Shown: positions 63,228 to 64,000 of the stretch, piece after piece
How positions within the stretch are numbered: position 1 is the stretch's first letter
How the letters are laid out: each line of letters opens with the position of its first letter
Assembly: GCA_002110465.1 (NCBI GenBank)
Contig: NEED01000049.1
Location: 1-64,000, forward strand
Reading direction: 5' to 3'
Source of the DNA: an unicellular cyanobacterium SU2
Lineage (GTDB): Bacteria > Cyanobacteriota > Cyanobacteriia > Cyanobacteriales > Microcystaceae
Length of the DNA stretch: 64,000 nt
The notes under the pieces: model-generated
Told to the model about the DNA's origin: nothing
The model's database searches: none
What the model saw: the letters and a program-made list of their open reading frames with translations, nothing else
Program-made: the position numbers and the translations under genes

Positions 63228-63254
63228 CATATTGTAGATTTTGTAACTAGAAAC
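63228..63254 (+). promoter_or_regulatory. Conserved promoter/leader block 4
   Basis: CATATTGTAGATTTT followed by GTAACTAGAAAC, 48 bp after the last PHO-box core. It is the fourth copy of the block seen at 48371, 54019 and 57916. Confidence 0.5.
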
Positions 63255-63423
63255 AATATTTTTCTAAGCTTGTATCAGTTTAATTCAGTTCAAACGTTCA
63301 AATCGTGAATTTTTTGGGAAAAAACTTCTTAATTTTTCAGCATTTTTGAGGAAATACTGACCCTATTTTCTGTGTAGCCGTGTAACCCTTATTCAACTAT
63401 TAACCATCAACCAATCAATCATT

Positions 63424-64000
63424 ATGTTCAGCGAAGATTTCAATCTATTTTTAGGAGAGGGTTTTGCCCCTCAACCTGAAGAAGGACAATTAAATTCTAA
63501 TGCTTGGATTGTCACGGGATTATCTGAGGGAAATCTCAATTTTGGCGATACGGCAACCTCTGGAGACTTTGCTAGAGGTACAGCAAGGCGTGCCGTTTTT
63601 ACTGGCGGAGTTTATAGCTTTGAAGTCGAAAGCGGCAATAACATCTTAGGAATTCAACCCACAGGTACTGGCTTTACCCCTGGAGAAATTGTCTTAAAAT
63701 TGCAAAATACGGGAGAAAGTGAGCTTACAGAAGTAGACGTTGATTACAATATTTGGTCTTTTAATGATCAACCTCGTGCTAATTCCCTGAACTTTTCTTA
63801 CTCCAGCGACGGAACCAATTATATTACTCTCAATGAACTAGATTTTACTACCCCAGAAGCCGCAGATGCTTCCCCCAGTTGGCAAAATGAAGATCGTTCA
63901 ACCACAATTACAGGATTAACTTTAGCCCCTGATGACTTTTTTTATCTCAAATGGACAGGAGATGATGCTAGTGGTAGCGGCGGTAGCCGAGATCAATATG
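63424..64000 (+). CDS. Start of a large extracellular protein, runs off the right edge
   Basis: An open frame begins at ATG 63424 (MFSEDFNLFLGEGFAPQPEE) and is still open at base 64000 (192 codons). The residues are Gly/Thr/Asn/Asp-rich and beta-like: NSNAWIVTGLSEGNLNFGD, FTGGVYSFEV, and LTLAPDDFFYLKWTGDDASG. This is typical of N-terminal beta-sandwich domains of secreted cyanobacterial proteins, including some extracellular nucleases and phosphatases. No signal peptide is seen, as in its neighbours. The PHO-box array upstream suggests it is another phosphate-starvation protein; its enzymatic part, if any, lies outside the window. Confidence 0.75.
   Translation, partial: MFSEDFNLFLGEGFAPQPEEGQLNSNAWIVTGLSEGNLNFGDTATSGDFARGTARRAVFTGGVYSFEVESGNNILGIQPTGTGFTPGEIVLKLQNTGESELTEVDVDYNIWSFNDQPRANSLNFSYSSDGTNYITLNELDFTTPEAADASPSWQNEDRSTTITGLTLAPDDFFYLKWTGDDASGSGGSRDQY

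Overview
This window is a chromosomal segment of a cyanobacterium, most likely a unicellular marine or euryhaline type close to Crocosphaera/Cyanothece. The evidence is the 3' end of psbA (photosystem II D1) at the left edge, a likely psb35, rpoZ, several cyanobacterium-restricted families (DUF1818, DUF3067, DUF4332, DUF928), AT-rich DNA with many GCGATCGC (HIP1) octamers, and a probable glucosylglycerol hydrolase. The genus is inferred from overall resemblance, not tested.

Layout. 1-9.5 kb: psbA end, a truncated Uma2 nuclease gene, DUF1818 plus a secreted hypothetical protein, rpoZ, an SGNH hydrolase, a membrane protein, thiD, a SpoIID/LytB-like protein, and the potassium-uptake pair ktrB-ktrA. 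9.5-20.7 kb: a GH13 glucosidase, leuB, a cysteine desulfurase, a Wzz/Wzc-like protein with a degenerate kinase P-loop, an unannotated 41-residue membrane peptide, and the probable glucosylglycerol hydrolase. 21-34.7 kb: a signalling and secretion neighbourhood. On the minus strand lie a two-partner-secretion pair: a TpsA exoprotein ending in a CHAT caspase-like domain, and its TpsB transporter. Between them a plus-strand glutaminase-STAS-cyclic-nucleotide-binding fusion is flanked by two diverged copies of the tpsB-tpsA junction. Divergent from tpsB runs an operon-like series: DUF928 protein, CHASE2-adenylate cyclase-PilZ, metallo-beta-lactamase hydrolase, and an MscS channel with a cyclic-nucleotide-binding domain. 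Synthesis, possible breakdown and two possible readouts of cAMP are therefore side by side.

34.7-44.3 kb: mostly housekeeping genes (ispD, a condensation-type acyltransferase, a rhodanese-like protein without its cysteine, tatC, DUF3067, DUF4332, an LptF/G permease, an SDR, a TPR protein, psb35, ilvC) plus a decayed AI-2E transporter gene. 44.4-64 kb: an island of very large secreted proteins. One carries an 873-bp internal duplication and DUF4114-type domains. Three are phosphate-scavenging enzymes: a phytase-like/GDPD chimera, a phytase-like plus choice-of-anchor I protein, and a tandem alkaline phosphatase. All three end in the same C-terminal module. A PhoD remnant is cut by a 72-bp repeat, and the start of a further large protein runs off the right edge.

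The strongest regulatory signal is upstream of four genes in this island (48786, 54269, 58308, 63424). Each has an array of TTAA-cored repeats at 11-bp spacing, matching the cyanobacterial PHO box (8-bp repeat plus 3-bp spacer), followed by a shared block containing TTGTAAATT-like and TAACTGTAAAC-like sequence. This indicates a PhoB/SphR-type phosphate-starvation regulon of extracellular esterases and phosphatases assembled by duplication and domain shuffling. No tRNA, rRNA, CRISPR array or transposase gene was recognised.
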